Origin: Ruminococcus sp. CAG:254
GTDB lineage: Bacteria; Bacillota; Clostridia; Oscillospirales; Ruminococcaceae
NCBI GenBank assembly: GCA_000433635.1
Contig: HF997977.1
Location: forward strand, 139,135-203,134
Length of the DNA: 64,000 bases
Direction of reading: 5' to 3'
Made by a program: the position numbers and the translations under genes. Below the pieces are notes generated by a model that did no database searches, was not told where the DNA came from, and was given only the letters and a program-made list of their open reading frames with translations. Below, in pieces: positions 44,674 through 55,106 of this stretch; positions within the stretch are counted from its first letter, which is position 1; every line of letters begins with the position of its first letter.

Positions 44674-45552
44674 ATGGAAACACAAGCACAGGCGAAACAA
44701 CTTTGGTTTCACTATACCGATGAAAACGGAGAGCGTACCTCTCCAGACATTTTAAAAGACATTTCTCTTTCGATTGACAAAGGTGATTTTGTTGCCTTGC
44801 TGGGGCATAACGGCTCTGGCAAGTCAACATTTGCAAAACACATGAACGCCATCCTGCTGCCGTCAGCAGGTACGATGACCGTGGACGGCATCGATACAAA
44901 AGACGAGTCGCAGCGTTTCACCCTGCGGAGTCATGTAGGAATGGTGTTCCAAAATCCAGATAATCAGATTGTAGCGACTATCGTCGAAGAAGATGTGGCA
45001 TTTGGCCCTGAAAATTTAGGCATTCCGCCACAGGAGATTCGGGAACGGGTTGACGATGCCCTGAAAGCCGTGGAGATGTATGACTATCGGGAACATGCTC
45101 CCAGTCAGCTTTCCGGTGGACAGAAGCAGCGAGTTGCCATTGCTGGCATTATCGCCATGCGACCGGATTGTATTGTCTTGGATGAACCCACTGCCATGCT
45201 TGACCCCAGCGGCAGACGAGAAGTCATGAATACGATTCATATGCTGAATCGGGAATACGGAATTACCATTGTGCTGATTACCCACTATATGGAAGAGGCA
45301 GCACAGGCAAATCGGGTTGTTGTCATGGATGATGGAAAAGTGGTACTGGATAACACGCCGAAAGAAGTCTTTTCTCACGTGGAAACGCTGAAAAAGATAG
45401 GCTTAGACGTTCCGCAGGTGACAGAACTTGCATATCGCTTGCAGCAAGCAGGCTGTCCGGTAGATGTGCACATGATTTCAGAGGAAGAATGCGTTGCATC
45501 ATTGACAAAACTACTGAACGGAAAAACGGGAGGTGCAGCATGGCAATCTTAA
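44674..45552 (+). CDS. ecfA1: ECF transporter ATPase EcfA1
   Basis: One of two ATPases of the general energy-coupling-factor module that powers vitamin uptake by several S components. Motifs: Walker [11 protein letters not shown]-loop [12 protein letters not shown], signature [12 protein letters not shown], Walker [14 protein letters not shown] and the H-loop in ITHYMEEA. 292 residues with an EcfA-type C-terminal extension. The end overlaps the start of ecfA2 by 13 bases. Confidence 0.94.
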   Translation: METQAQAKQLWFHYTDENGERTSPDILKDISLSIDKGDFVALLGHNGSGKSTFAKHMNAILLPSAGTMTVDGIDTKDESQRFTLRSHVGMVFQNPDNQIVATIVEEDVAFGPENLGIPPQEIRERVDDALKAVEMYDYREHAPSQLSGGQKQRVAIAGIIAMRPDCIVLDEPTAMLDPSGRREVMNTIHMLNREYGITIVLITHYMEEAAQANRVVVMDDGKVVLDNTPKEVFSHVETLKKIGLDVPQVTELAYRLQQAGCPVDVHMISEEECVASLTKLLNGKTGGAAWQS

Positions 45553-46412
45553 AAACCGAAGATTTGACCTATCAATACAGCATTGGCACACCGTTTGAAA
45601 AAACTGCTGTGGATCATGTCAATCTGGAGATTGAAGAGGGAGCATTTGTCGGCATTATCGGGCATACTGGCTCTGGAAAATCGACCTTGATTCAGCATTT
45701 TAACGGGCTGATTCGTCCGACTTCCGGAAAAATTTATCTGGATGGAACAGACATCTGGGCAGACAAGACAAATATCCGGCAGGTTCGCTTTCAAGTGGGT
45801 TTGGTATTCCAATATCCGGAATATCAGATTTTTGAAGATACCGTTTATAAAGATATTGCGTTTGGCCCTCGCAACATGGGATTGTCTGAAGCGGAAATCA
45901 AGGAACGAGTGGAAGAAACGGCTGCTCTGGTTGGTCTGACACAAGCACAGCTGAACCAATCGCCGTTTGACTTGTCCGGCGGACAGAAGCGGCGAGTTGC
46001 GATTGCTGGTGTTATGGCATTGCGACCGAAAGTTTTGATTTTGGACGAGCCAACGGCTGGACTAGACCCGAAAGGCAGAGAAGATATTCTCCGAGAGATT
46101 CGCCGCTATCACAAAGAAACCGGAAGAACGGTTCTGCTGGTTTCTCACAGCATGGAAGATATGGCAAACTGTGCAGAAAAAATTCTGGTGATGAATGCTG
46201 GAAAGGTATTCTGCTATGATACGGTTGAGAACGTGTTCCGGCAGGCAAAAGCCTTGCAGGAAATCGGGCTGGCAGTGCCACAGATTACCCGAGTTTGTAT
46301 GCAGCTGCGAGAGCAGGGCATTCCGTTGAGCGATGATATTTATACGGTAGAAGCTGCCTATCAGCAGATTTTACAGCTTTACCGGCAGCAGAAGGAGGGG
46401 ACAGGATGCTAA
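45540..46412 (+). CDS. ecfA2: ECF transporter ATPase EcfA2
   Basis: The second ATPase of the ECF module, 290 residues. Motifs: Walker [11 protein letters not shown]-loop [15 protein letters not shown], signature [13 protein letters not shown], Walker [14 protein letters not shown] and H-loop VSHSMEDM. The ATG at 45540 lies inside the end of ecfA1, with GGGAGGTG just before it, so the two are translationally coupled. The end overlaps ecfT by seven bases. Confidence 0.94.
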   Translation: MAILKTEDLTYQYSIGTPFEKTAVDHVNLEIEEGAFVGIIGHTGSGKSTLIQHFNGLIRPTSGKIYLDGTDIWADKTNIRQVRFQVGLVFQYPEYQIFEDTVYKDIAFGPRNMGLSEAEIKERVEETAALVGLTQAQLNQSPFDLSGGQKRRVAIAGVMALRPKVLILDEPTAGLDPKGREDILREIRRYHKETGRTVLLVSHSMEDMANCAEKILVMNAGKVFCYDTVENVFRQAKALQEIGLAVPQITRVCMQLREQGIPLSDDIYTVEAAYQQILQLYRQQKEGTGC

Positions 46413-47212
46413 AAGATATTACCATTGGACAGTATTATCCGGGGAACAGTTTTGTTCATCGGCTAGACCCTCGATTTAAAATCATTATCACTTTGCTGTA
46501 TATCACAATGCTGTTTATGGGCAGTCATCTCTATTCGATGGTGTTTGGAATTGTCTTTTTCTTTCTGACATTCTTCTGTTCGGGCATTGCTGCAAAGGTG
46601 CTGCTCAAGAGCATGAAACCCATTCTGCCGATTTTGCTGATTACAGCGATTCTGGACTTGCTGTTCATTCGAGATGGAACGGTCTATTGGTCGCTGGGCT
46701 TCCTGCAAATCACACAAGAGGGCGTGAAAACAGGTGTTCAAATGATCATCCGGATTAGTTTTTTGATTGTGGGAACGTCTATGCTGACCTATACCACCTC
46801 GCCAATTGCCTTGACGGATGCGATTGAACGGCTGCTTTCACCGCTGAAAAAGCTGAAATTCCCAGTACATGCATTTTCCATGATGATGACGATTGCTCTG
46901 CGGTTTATTCCAACTTTGATTGAAGAAACCGATAAAATCATAGCTGCCCAGAAAGCAAGAGGGGCAGATATGGAGAGCGGTAACTTGATTCAGCGAGCAA
47001 AGGCATTGATTCCGATTTTAGTTCCGCTGTTTGTTTCGGCATTTCGCCGTGCGGAAGAACTGGCGACTGCGATGGAATGCCGTTGCTATCGGGGTGATAT
47101 TGGCAGAACAAAGATGAAACAATTGCATTTGTCCGGAAAAGACTGGCTGGCAATGAGCATTACACTGGTATTCTTTGCCGGTTCGATTGCAATGAAAATC
47201 ATTCTGGGATAA
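46406..47212 (+). CDS. ecfT: ECF transporter transmembrane component EcfT
   Basis: The scaffold membrane protein of the ECF module, 268 residues with about five hydrophobic helices. It couples the ATPases to interchangeable vitamin-binding S components. The two coupling-helix motifs with an Ala-Arg-Gly core are visible as AAQKARGADMESGN and ATAMECRCYRGD; the second departs from the usual ARG. No S component lies in the window, as expected for a shared module. ATG 46406 follows GAAGGAGGGG. Confidence 0.92.
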   Translation: MLKDITIGQYYPGNSFVHRLDPRFKIIITLLYITMLFMGSHLYSMVFGIVFFFLTFFCSGIAAKVLLKSMKPILPILLITAILDLLFIRDGTVYWSLGFLQITQEGVKTGVQMIIRISFLIVGTSMLTYTTSPIALTDAIERLLSPLKKLKFPVHAFSMMMTIALRFIPTLIEETDKIIAAQKARGADMESGNLIQRAKALIPILVPLFVSAFRRAEELATAMECRCYRGDIGRTKMKQLHLSGKDWLAMSITLVFFAGSIAMKIILG

Positions 47213-47235
47213 AGATAAAAAGGAGTTCCTGATTT

Positions 47236-49872
47236 ATGCGGTCTGGTTTGTTGGCTTCCAACCGGAACAATCCGAAACGCTATTTGCTGCTGTCCATGCT
47301 GCTGCCTATGCTGTTGGTAGCAGTCGGATGGATTGTGTTAGAGGTGCATCCATTCGGAACACGGCAGATTTTAGTAACGGATTTCTGGCATCAGTATTAT
47401 CCGTTTCTCTGCATCTTACAGGAGAAACTGAAACACGGGGAATCCCTGCTGTATACCTGGCAGTCGGGAATGGGGTCGAATTTTGCAGCGATGATGGCAT
47501 ATTATACCGCAAGTCCGCTGAATCTGCTGACGCTGCTTGTGCCAGCATCTATGCTGCGAGATACAGTAACGGGGCTGGTACTGCTGAAAATCGGGGCAGC
47601 AGGCGGCTTTTTTGCAGCGTTTTTAAAGGGAACATACGGCAGAAATGACAGTTCACTTTGTCTGTTTGGCACGATGTATGCCCTCTGTGATTTCATGATG
47701 GGGTATTCTTGGAACATCATTTGGCTAGATACCGTGGCACTGCTGCCACTAGTGATGCTAGGCGTTGTGCGACTAGTGCGGACGGGTTCTTATCATCTGT
47801 ATACAGTTTCACTAGCATTGGCGATGTTGGCGAATTTCTATATTGGCTTTTTCATCTGTATTTTTACTGTGATTGCCTATTTCTGCATTTGTATCTTTAC
47901 GGGAATGGGATTTAAGCGGTTTTTGACTCGCAGCGGAAAAATGCTGGCAGCAACTATTCTTGGCTTGGCAATCAGCAGTATTTTGCTGCTGCCAACGTAT
48001 TACGCCTTACAGAACACTTACAGCATCCACAATACATTTCCGCAGCATTCCACATTCTATGAAACATGGAGCGACCTGCTTTCGCAGCTGCTCGCCTATC
48101 AGATTCCAACGGTCAAAGAGGGCAAGCCAAACCTGTATTGTGGGGTGCTCTGTGTGGTATTGGTGGGGATGTTTCTCCGGGCAAGGTCAATTCGGATTCG
48201 GGAGAAAGTCGGGGCAATTCTGGTTCTGGCGTTTTTGCTGGTAAGTTGCAACTGGAACATCTTGAATTATCTCTGGCACGGCTGTCATTTCCCGAATATG
48301 TTGCCCTATCGGTTTTCCTTCTTGTTTTCGTTTGCCCTGTTGACACTGGCATATCGTGCTTATTTGCTGCTGTTGGAGCGGCGAATGAAGTGGCTGGATT
48401 TGATTGCAATGGTGCTTTGCAGTGGTGTATTCCTGTTCCTTGTCTATACGACCGACCGGAAACAAGTCGTTCTGTATACAGGGATGACAATGCTGGCATA
48501 TCTGTTGTGGATGTTGCTGCACAAGTTGGGGCTGCTGCACCGGCGGGTTTTTGCCGCTGGCATGCTGGTTGTGATGCTGGTAGAAATGGGCTGTCATGTT
48601 CGGATTGCAACAGAGGCAGTTTCCACTTCAGATTATACCTCGTATCCGGAAAAATACGAATCGGTAGAAGCATTGCTTTCGCAGATTGAAGAGCAAGAAC
48701 CAGAGAATGCATTTTATCGCATCGAGTTGACCAGCTGGTACACCTTAAATGACCCGGCACTGTATCAATATCGAGGCGTTTCGCAGTTTTCCTCTCTGGC
48801 AAACTGCAAGGTAAGTACCTTTTTGAAAAAGCTGGGAATGCCAGCTTCCGAGGCAGGAAATCGGTATTATTACGCTCATAGCACCCCTTATCTGGATATG
48901 CTGTTAGGGGTTCGCTACCTGATTCAGAAAACCGGATTTATGCCAGAAGCAGAAACGGTTGAAAAAGTTGCTGTCAGTGATACCGTTACAAGCTACCGCA
49001 ATCGCTATGCGTTGCCGGTTGGATTTATGGTGAACGAAGAAACAGCAGATTTTTCCATAGACACTAGTGAAAACGCATTTGAAGTACAAAATGACTTATT
49101 TGCAAAGATGACGGGCATCAAAGAACCGTTGTATACAGCAGTCGATGTCAAAGATGTTGGGCACAACGGTGTCGAAGTCAGCCGGAATGGCTACGGATAT
49201 TATACCTATTTCCCGATGAGCACGGCAGCTGAACCCTATTTGAAATATAATTTCATGCCGGAGCAGGACACCTTGCTATATGCGTACTTGTCTGTAGACA
49301 AGGTGGAGGAAGTAGACATTTATCAGAATGAACGCTACACATTTTCCCAGAAACTTGCAAAACAGCCGTATATTTTCCCGTTGGGCAGCTATAAAGCCGG
49401 AGAAAAGGCAACTTTAAAATGGAATGTTGACCGCAAGAGCATCCAGAACGGAGCGATTACATTATTTGTCTACGCTTTGAATCAGGATGTTTTAGAGCAG
49501 GGCTATCAGCAGCTTGCCACTGGTGGGTTACAGGTGACAGACTGGAGTGATACTCGTTTGACGGGAACGCTAAATGCTGACCACGATGGAATCTGTTATC
49601 TTTCGATTCCGGCGGAAGATGGCTGGCATGTCACCGTAGACGGCAAACAAACAGAACCCATTTCAATTGGTGGAGCAATGCTCGGCGTTCCAGTTTCCAG
49701 CGGAACGCATACAATTGCACTGCGATATTGCCCGAAAGGAACGGTTGTCGGAACGATTTGCTGTGGCAGTGCCATTTTATTGTTGACATTCTGTTTTGTC
49801 ATCGAACAAAAGCAAAAACGTGCTTGCAGAAGCAATTCTGTGGGCAGAAGGAGAAAAACATGCGAACCTTAA
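47236..49872 (+). CDS. YfhO family multispanning membrane protein
   Basis: An 878-residue membrane protein of the YfhO family, thought to be GT-C-like glycosyltransferases acting outside the membrane, for example in lipoteichoic acid glycosylation. It starts with a membrane helix (YLLLSMLLPMLLVAVGWIVL), then the catalytic-type loop ILVTDFWHQYYPF, the TWQSGMGSNFAAMMAYYTAS motif and about a dozen helices to residue 460. A large extracytoplasmic region follows (about 470-850), and a last membrane helix (GTICCGSAILLLTFCFVI). It lies 23 bases after ecfT and overlaps truA by 13 bases. Its substrate is unknown. Confidence 0.87.
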   Translation: MRSGLLASNRNNPKRYLLLSMLLPMLLVAVGWIVLEVHPFGTRQILVTDFWHQYYPFLCILQEKLKHGESLLYTWQSGMGSNFAAMMAYYTASPLNLLTLLVPASMLRDTVTGLVLLKIGAAGGFFAAFLKGTYGRNDSSLCLFGTMYALCDFMMGYSWNIIWLDTVALLPLVMLGVVRLVRTGSYHLYTVSLALAMLANFYIGFFICIFTVIAYFCICIFTGMGFKRFLTRSGKMLAATILGLAISSILLLPTYYALQNTYSIHNTFPQHSTFYETWSDLLSQLLAYQIPTVKEGKPNLYCGVLCVVLVGMFLRARSIRIREKVGAILVLAFLLVSCNWNILNYLWHGCHFPNMLPYRFSFLFSFALLTLAYRAYLLLLERRMKWLDLIAMVLCSGVFLFLVYTTDRKQVVLYTGMTMLAYLLWMLLHKLGLLHRRVFAAGMLVVMLVEMGCHVRIATEAVSTSDYTSYPEKYESVEALLSQIEEQEPENAFYRIELTSWYTLNDPALYQYRGVSQFSSLANCKVSTFLKKLGMPASEAGNRYYYAHSTPYLDMLLGVRYLIQKTGFMPEAETVEKVAVSDTVTSYRNRYALPVGFMVNEETADFSIDTSENAFEVQNDLFAKMTGIKEPLYTAVDVKDVGHNGVEVSRNGYGYYTYFPMSTAAEPYLKYNFMPEQDTLLYAYLSVDKVEEVDIYQNERYTFSQKLAKQPYIFPLGSYKAGEKATLKWNVDRKSIQNGAITLFVYALNQDVLEQGYQQLATGGLQVTDWSDTRLTGTLNADHDGICYLSIPAEDGWHVTVDGKQTEPISIGGAMLGVPVSSGTHTIALRYCPKGTVVGTICCGSAILLLTFCFVIEQKQKRACRSNSVGRRRKTCEP

Positions 49873-50672
49873 AAGTAATGATGGCATATTGTGGGACACG
49901 CTATCATGGCTATCAGCGACAGAACAATGCAAACACTGTGCAGGCAGTGGTAGAAGCAGCGGTTTCTAAGCTGCTGAACACCCCGACGGTGATTGCCGGA
50001 TGTTCCCGAACAGATACCGGCGTACATGCGGAGCAGTTCTGTTTCTCGCTCACCACAGAAAATCCCATTCCCTGCCGGAATTTTGTGCGGGGATTGAATG
50101 GATATTTGCCGGAGGATATTTCGATTTTATCTTGTGAAGAAGTAAAGGATACGTTTCATGCACGGTTTTGCTGTCAGGCGAAAACATATCGTTACTGGAT
50201 TCACAATAGCGAGTCGAAAAATCCGTTTGCCGCTGACCGAGCGTTGCATTATCGGCGTGCTTTGCGGATTGACCAGATGCAGGCGGCGGCAAACTTGCTG
50301 AAAGGAACGCATGACTTTGCCAGCTTTTGTTCAGGATGCACAGAAAATAAAGATACTGTACGAACAATCTATCAATTTGATATAAAAATGCAGGGAACAG
50401 ACTGTTTCATCCTTGTAAAAGGGAATGGTTTTTTGTATAATATGATTAGGATTCTGGTTGGAACGCTGCTCAGCGTCAGCGAAGGGGAGCTTTCCGTGTC
50501 AGAAATTCCAGAAATTTTAGCAGCACGCAACCGCATTTATGCCGGAAGAACGGTGCAGCCATATGGCTTGTATCTGCATGAAATCTTTTATGACGATGCA
50601 GCATATCGGTTGCCGCAGGGGGATGCGTTTTTTGGCAGTGCTGTCAGCGGAGGTGAACGAAATGGGAAGTAA
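49860..50672 (+). CDS. truA: tRNA pseudouridine synthase TruA
   Basis: A 270-residue enzyme making pseudouridine at positions 38-40 of tRNA anticodon arms. The catalytic aspartate lies in CSRTDTGVHAEQF; other landmarks are YCGTRYHGYQRQ, LNGYLPEDISI, the ARFCCQAKTYRYWI segment and GNGFLYNMIRILVGTLL. ATG 49860 lies inside the end of the yfhO-like gene with AGAAGGAG before it. In many Firmicutes truA directly follows ecfT; here the membrane protein gene stands between. Confidence 0.95.
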   Translation: MRTLKVMMAYCGTRYHGYQRQNNANTVQAVVEAAVSKLLNTPTVIAGCSRTDTGVHAEQFCFSLTTENPIPCRNFVRGLNGYLPEDISILSCEEVKDTFHARFCCQAKTYRYWIHNSESKNPFAADRALHYRRALRIDQMQAAANLLKGTHDFASFCSGCTENKDTVRTIYQFDIKMQGTDCFILVKGNGFLYNMIRILVGTLLSVSEGELSVSEIPEILAARNRIYAGRTVQPYGLYLHEIFYDDAAYRLPQGDAFFGSAVSGGERNGK

Positions 50673-51837
50673 AGCAAATTTTGATGCGGTTCAGAAACGA
50701 AAAAAGCAGCGGACAAAAAACAATTTGAAGAAATTGCTGTTGTTTCTGCTGATTGCTGCCTTTTGTGGGTATCTATATTTGCAGCGGGATGCTTGGATTC
50801 CAAAACTGGAGGGCATCGGGACACGCTATGAATCGGTAATTACACAGAATGACGGAACACTGGCAGACGGAAACTTTCCGCTTTCCATTACCAAAAATGC
50901 CGATTATCGGGCAGCGGTTGTTGAAAACGATTTGTTTATTCTGAATGCTTCCTATCTGTATCTGTATTCTTTACATGGGGACTTGAAGGAAACCCGACAG
51001 CTGGCATATAGCAAGCCGATTTTAAAGAGCAATGATTATTTTGCATTGCTGTATGAAAATGGCGGAACACGATTCCGTGTGGATCGGCAGAGCGGAAATG
51101 TCTATACCAAGACGATGGATCAGGCAATTATTACCGGAGCAATCAGCTCGACAGGGGTCGTGGCATTGGTAACAGAATCCGATTTGTACAGCTGCGTTTT
51201 GCAGATATTTGACAAAAACGGAAAAAAGCTGTATACTCGTAATTGTATCGAACGATTGAGCGATATTGCCTTTAATGCAGACAGTACCGGCTGCGTCTTT
51301 ACGGAGCTGAGTGCCGTAGATGGGGATGTGACGGCAACGCTGAAATGCATTCAGTTTGATACAACGGACTATACATGGGAATCCGAGCCGCTGACGACTT
51401 TGAGTTTAGCACTGTCTTTGACAGAAAACAATCATGCCTGCGTCATCGGTGATACGACCTGTGCATATTATGATGACAAGGGAAATTTGGAATCGCAGTA
51501 TGATTACGGCGGAACGCTGGAAAATTATGCAGTGGATGCCGGAAATGCAGCGGTTTTGATTCGGGATGAAGAAAAGCGAGAAACCAAACTGGTCATTTTC
51601 CCCGGCTCTGCATCCGAACCAATTGAAATCGTTGTGAATGGTGATGCCAAGGCGGTGCAGGTTTATGGCGACCGGGTCTATATGATGAATGCTGAAACCG
51701 TCATTGCCTATAACTTCTCTGGGAAAGCTGTGGCAACGGTGCGGTTAGACAGCACCTATGATTCTTTCCTGAAGAAAGACAATTATCTGTTCTTGCTGCG
51801 GTATGATAAAATTGACCGGGTGGACTTTAAAGAATAA
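50662..51837 (+). CDS. Membrane-anchored beta-propeller-like protein (DUF5711-like)
   Basis: A 391-residue protein: a Lys-rich cytosolic start (AVQKRKKQRTKNNLKK), one membrane helix (LLLFLLIAAFCGYLYL) and an external domain of repeating beta strands suggesting a propeller (repeats such as NADYRAAVVENDLFILNASY, TGVVALVTESDLYSCVLQIF and GDRVYMMNAETVIAYNFSG). This matches the family named DUF5711 in Clostridia as far as I can judge by eye. Function unknown. The start ATG 50662 overlaps the end of truA by 11 bases and follows GCGGAGGTG. It precedes cvpA by 11 bases. Confidence 0.75.
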   Translation: MGSKANFDAVQKRKKQRTKNNLKKLLLFLLIAAFCGYLYLQRDAWIPKLEGIGTRYESVITQNDGTLADGNFPLSITKNADYRAAVVENDLFILNASYLYLYSLHGDLKETRQLAYSKPILKSNDYFALLYENGGTRFRVDRQSGNVYTKTMDQAIITGAISSTGVVALVTESDLYSCVLQIFDKNGKKLYTRNCIERLSDIAFNADSTGCVFTELSAVDGDVTATLKCIQFDTTDYTWESEPLTTLSLALSLTENNHACVIGDTTCAYYDDKGNLESQYDYGGTLENYAVDAGNAAVLIRDEEKRETKLVIFPGSASEPIEIVVNGDAKAVQVYGDRVYMMNAETVIAYNFSGKAVATVRLDSTYDSFLKKDNYLFLLRYDKIDRVDFKE

Positions 51838-51848
51838 GGGAATGGCGT

Positions 51849-52664
51849 ATGGCATGGTATTATGATTTGGTGGTTCTGGCGATTCTCGCCCTTTGTGTCT
51901 GGAATGGCATGCGAAAAGGGGTTAGCCGTTCGCTGCTTCAGACGGCTGCAACCATTTTGAGTGCAGTTGTGGCTTTGTGGGTGAGTCAACCGCTGGCAGA
52001 ACTTTGTTATACGGAATTTTTGGAAAAGCCGGTGGTTTCTGCCGTGGAAGGGCAGCTGAATACGGTAGATGTTACCGGACTGGTACAAACGGCACTTTCT
52101 GACAATGGCATTCCGGTTTCGAGAGAACAAGTACAAAGCATGTTGGCAGACCCAGAGGGAACTGCTGCCCAGTATGGATTCGATTCCGGGTGGGTGAATC
52201 AGCAGATAGATGCTGCGGCGGATTCCGTAGAAGAATTGACGAATGGCGTTTTGCCCAGCTGGCTGATGAAAGAGATTGCCGGAGATGGTGCGGTACAGAA
52301 AAAAACTGCAAAATCTGTGATTTCGGGCGATACCCATACAGCTGCACAGCAATTGGTGTCAACCTATGGGAAACCAATTCTCTGTTCTGTCTTGCGATCC
52401 ATTTTGTTTGGTTTGTGCTTTGGGGTTTTGATGCTGCTGTTTCAGGCAGTTTTATTCCTGATACCCGTACAGCAGATGGGGCTTTCCGTGGATCTGGTTG
52501 TTGGGGCATTGGCAGGATTGGCAAAAGCGGGGATTTTGCTCTGGATGATGGTCGTATTGACAAAAGTTGTGGTTTCTGCAACAGAGGGAACAACGCCCTT
52601 TTTCACAGAGGCAACGATTCAAAAGACGTATCTATTCCAGTTGCTTTACGAATTGAAAAAATAA
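51849..52664 (+). CDS. CvpA family membrane protein
   Basis: A 271-residue membrane protein with the CvpA pattern: DLVVLAILALCVWNGMRKGVSRSLLQTA at the N terminus (the helix followed by a G-x-x-x-G turn), a second helix just after it, a long soluble loop, and two helices at the C terminus (LCFGVLMLLFQAVLFLI and VVGALAGLAKAGILLWMMVV). CvpA proteins affect colicin V production in E. coli and envelope stress elsewhere; the precise role is unknown. ATG 51849 follows AAGGG. It lies between the DUF5711-like gene and clpE. Confidence 0.83.
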   Translation: MAWYYDLVVLAILALCVWNGMRKGVSRSLLQTAATILSAVVALWVSQPLAELCYTEFLEKPVVSAVEGQLNTVDVTGLVQTALSDNGIPVSREQVQSMLADPEGTAAQYGFDSGWVNQQIDAAADSVEELTNGVLPSWLMKEIAGDGAVQKKTAKSVISGDTHTAAQQLVSTYGKPILCSVLRSILFGLCFGVLMLLFQAVLFLIPVQQMGLSVDLVVGALAGLAKAGILLWMMVVLTKVVVSATEGTTPFFTEATIQKTYLFQLLYELKK

Positions 52665-52715
52665 CTGGTCGGTATTTCATCCACCGACAGAAACTTGCAG
52701 AAAGGTGATGGAGTT

Positions 52716-55031
52716 ATGATTTTATGCAGCAGGTGCAAAAAGCGTCCGGCAGTGGTATTTATTACCTCGCAGCAGGGCAATCAAAAGAAGAATGAAGGAC
52801 TTTGCATGGTCTGTGCAAAGGAATTAAATATTCCGCAAATCTCTGAATATATGAAGCATATGGGCATTACAGATGAAGAACTGGAACAGCTGTCTGACCA
52901 GATGATGGATATGATGGATGGGGACAGTTTTGAAATGGGTGGTTCTGGAACGCTGCCGCCATTTCTCCAGAACATGATGAAGAATATGCCAAATATGCCG
53001 CTGTTTTCGGGCGACAATCAGAACGAGGGAGAGGAAACGCTCCCGAGCGAAGATCTTACCGCAGAACCGCCGAAGCCAAGCAAAAAAGAAAAGCGGAAGA
53101 AAAAGAAAGACTTGAAATTCCTGAACAACTACTGCACGAATCTCAGCCAAAAGGCAGAGGAAGGCAAGATGGATGCCATCATTGGACGGGATAAGGAAAT
53201 TGAACGGGTTGTGCAAATTCTGTGTCGCCGTACCAAAAACAATCCTTGCTTGATTGGTGAGCCGGGTGTCGGAAAAACTGCCATTGCAGAGGGCATTGCC
53301 CAGCGGATTGCTGCCGGACAAGTTCCGTTTTATCTGAAAGGTAAGCAAGTTTATCTGCTCGATTTGACTTCTCTGGTGGCTGGAACACAGTTCCGTGGAC
53401 AGTTTGAAAGCCGTATTAAGGGCTTAGTGAACGAAGTCAAGCAGGAAGGCAACATCATTCTCTTTATTGATGAATTGCACAACTTGGTTGGAGCAGGCAA
53501 CTCCGAGGGGTCTATGAATGCTGCGAACATCTTGAAGCCAGCGTTGTCCCGTGGCGAAGTGCAGGTAATCGGTGCAACCACGTTTGAAGAATATCGGAAG
53601 TATATTGAAAAAGATGCTGCACTGGAACGGCGTTTCCAGCCAGTTACCGTTAAAGAACCGACAGTAGAAGATACCATTGAGGTTCTGAACGGCATTAAAA
53701 AGTATTATGAACAGCACCACCGTGTGCACATTTCAGATGCAATGGTACGGCTGTGTGCAAGACTGGCAGAACGGTATATCACAGACCGATTCTTGCCAGA
53801 TAAGGCGATTGACCTGATGGATGAAAGCTGTGCTTGCACTTGCCTGCGGTCGCCAGAAATTTCGGAATACGACACCGAAAAGGCAAATCTGGAACAGCTG
53901 GAAGTCAAGGAAAAGCAGATGGAAGAACAGACGGAAGAAGTGGATTATGAAGCACTTGCAAAGCTCAAGGGCGATATGATTCGTGCAAAAGACCGTCTTG
54001 CAGAGCTGCAAAAGAAGGTTGACCAAGTACAGGTAACAGAGGCGGATCTTGCAAAAGTCATTGCTCTCTGGACAGGAATCCCAGCCAGCAAGATTCAGGA
54101 AACGGAATACACCAAGCTGATTGCACTGGAAGACCACTTGAAAGCCCGTGTTATTGGACAGGATGAAGCGGTTTCTGCTCTGGCAAAAGCAATCAAGCGG
54201 ACACGAGTACAGCTGACGAATAAACGCCGTCCGGCATCGTTCATCTTTGTAGGGCCGACTGGTGTCGGAAAAACCGAACTGGTAAAAGTCTTGTCAGAGG
54301 AATTGTTCGATGACAATGACCCGTTGATTCGGTTGGATATGACAGAATTTATGGAAAAGCATGCGGTTGCAAGAATGATTGGTTCGCCTCCGGGATATGT
54401 CGGTTATGATGAAGCTGGACAGTTGACCGAAAAGGTACGGAGAAAGCCGTATTCTGTCATTTTGTTCGATGAAATTGAAAAAGCACATCCGGATGTCATG
54501 AATATCCTGATGCAGATTTTGGATGAAGGAAAGATTGACGATGCACAGGGCAGAACTGTCAGCTTTGCAAATACAATTATCTGCATGACTTCCAACGCTG
54601 GTTCTACAGACAAGAGCATTGGAGTTGGATTCAACCGGACAGAAGAGGAAGTTACCAAGGAACGGGCAATGAAAGCCCTGCGGGAATTCCTGCGGCCGGA
54701 ATTCATTGGACGAATTGATGAAATCATTGTATTCAACAAGCTGACGAAGGATGATTATGCAAAGATTGCTGGCTTGATGCTGAATGAAATGAAAGAACCG
54801 CTGCTGGAGAAGCAGATTACCTTGAACGTAACAGAAGATGCTTGCAAGCTGATTGCAGAAAAGGCATATGGCAAGACTTACGGAGCAAGAGAAATCCGCC
54901 GTGTGATTCGGCAGGAAGTCGAAGACCAGATTGCAGAATGCATCATTCACAACGCCAACACGCTGCGTGCATTGACGATTACTGCAAAAGATGGAAAATT
55001 AGTGGTACAAGATGAAGAAGTAATTGCCTGA
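52716..55031 (+). CDS. ClpE-like AAA+ chaperone/unfoldase with N-terminal zinc finger
   Basis: A 771-residue Hsp100 ATPase that unfolds proteins, usually for ClpP. It begins with a four-cysteine zinc finger (CSRCKKRPA...CMVCAKE), as in ClpE, and an acidic/Met-rich linker instead of a ClpC-type N domain. The first AAA+ module has [13 protein letters not shown] and [14 protein letters not shown]; a short coiled-coil middle domain follows (about 400-450); the second module has [15 protein letters not shown] and [14 protein letters not shown]. No obvious ClpP-docking IGF/LGF tripeptide can be picked out with certainty: IGVGFNR is the nearest. ATG 52716 follows AAAGGTGAT. Last gene of the long train. 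No CtsR box was found upstream. Confidence 0.9.
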   Translation: MILCSRCKKRPAVVFITSQQGNQKKNEGLCMVCAKELNIPQISEYMKHMGITDEELEQLSDQMMDMMDGDSFEMGGSGTLPPFLQNMMKNMPNMPLFSGDNQNEGEETLPSEDLTAEPPKPSKKEKRKKKKDLKFLNNYCTNLSQKAEEGKMDAIIGRDKEIERVVQILCRRTKNNPCLIGEPGVGKTAIAEGIAQRIAAGQVPFYLKGKQVYLLDLTSLVAGTQFRGQFESRIKGLVNEVKQEGNIILFIDELHNLVGAGNSEGSMNAANILKPALSRGEVQVIGATTFEEYRKYIEKDAALERRFQPVTVKEPTVEDTIEVLNGIKKYYEQHHRVHISDAMVRLCARLAERYITDRFLPDKAIDLMDESCACTCLRSPEISEYDTEKANLEQLEVKEKQMEEQTEEVDYEALAKLKGDMIRAKDRLAELQKKVDQVQVTEADLAKVIALWTGIPASKIQETEYTKLIALEDHLKARVIGQDEAVSALAKAIKRTRVQLTNKRRPASFIFVGPTGVGKTELVKVLSEELFDDNDPLIRLDMTEFMEKHAVARMIGSPPGYVGYDEAGQLTEKVRRKPYSVILFDEIEKAHPDVMNILMQILDEGKIDDAQGRTVSFANTIICMTSNAGSTDKSIGVGFNRTEEEVTKERAMKALREFLRPEFIGRIDEIIVFNKLTKDDYAKIAGLMLNEMKEPLLEKQITLNVTEDACKLIAEKAYGKTYGAREIRRVIRQEVEDQIAECIIHNANTLRALTITAKDGKLVVQDEEVIA

Positions 55032-55052
55032 CCGCAAAAACAAAACAAAAGG

Positions 55053-55092
55053 AAAACCGCTGAACAGAAATTAATCTGTTCAGCGGTTTTTT
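55053..55092 (+). terminator. Terminator of the ruvC-to-clpE gene train
   Basis: A 16-bp perfect stem (55053-55068 with 55075-55090), six-base loop and a T run, 20 bases after the clpE stop. Confidence 0.93.
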
Positions 55093-55106
55093 AACCGGAA
55101 ATAATT

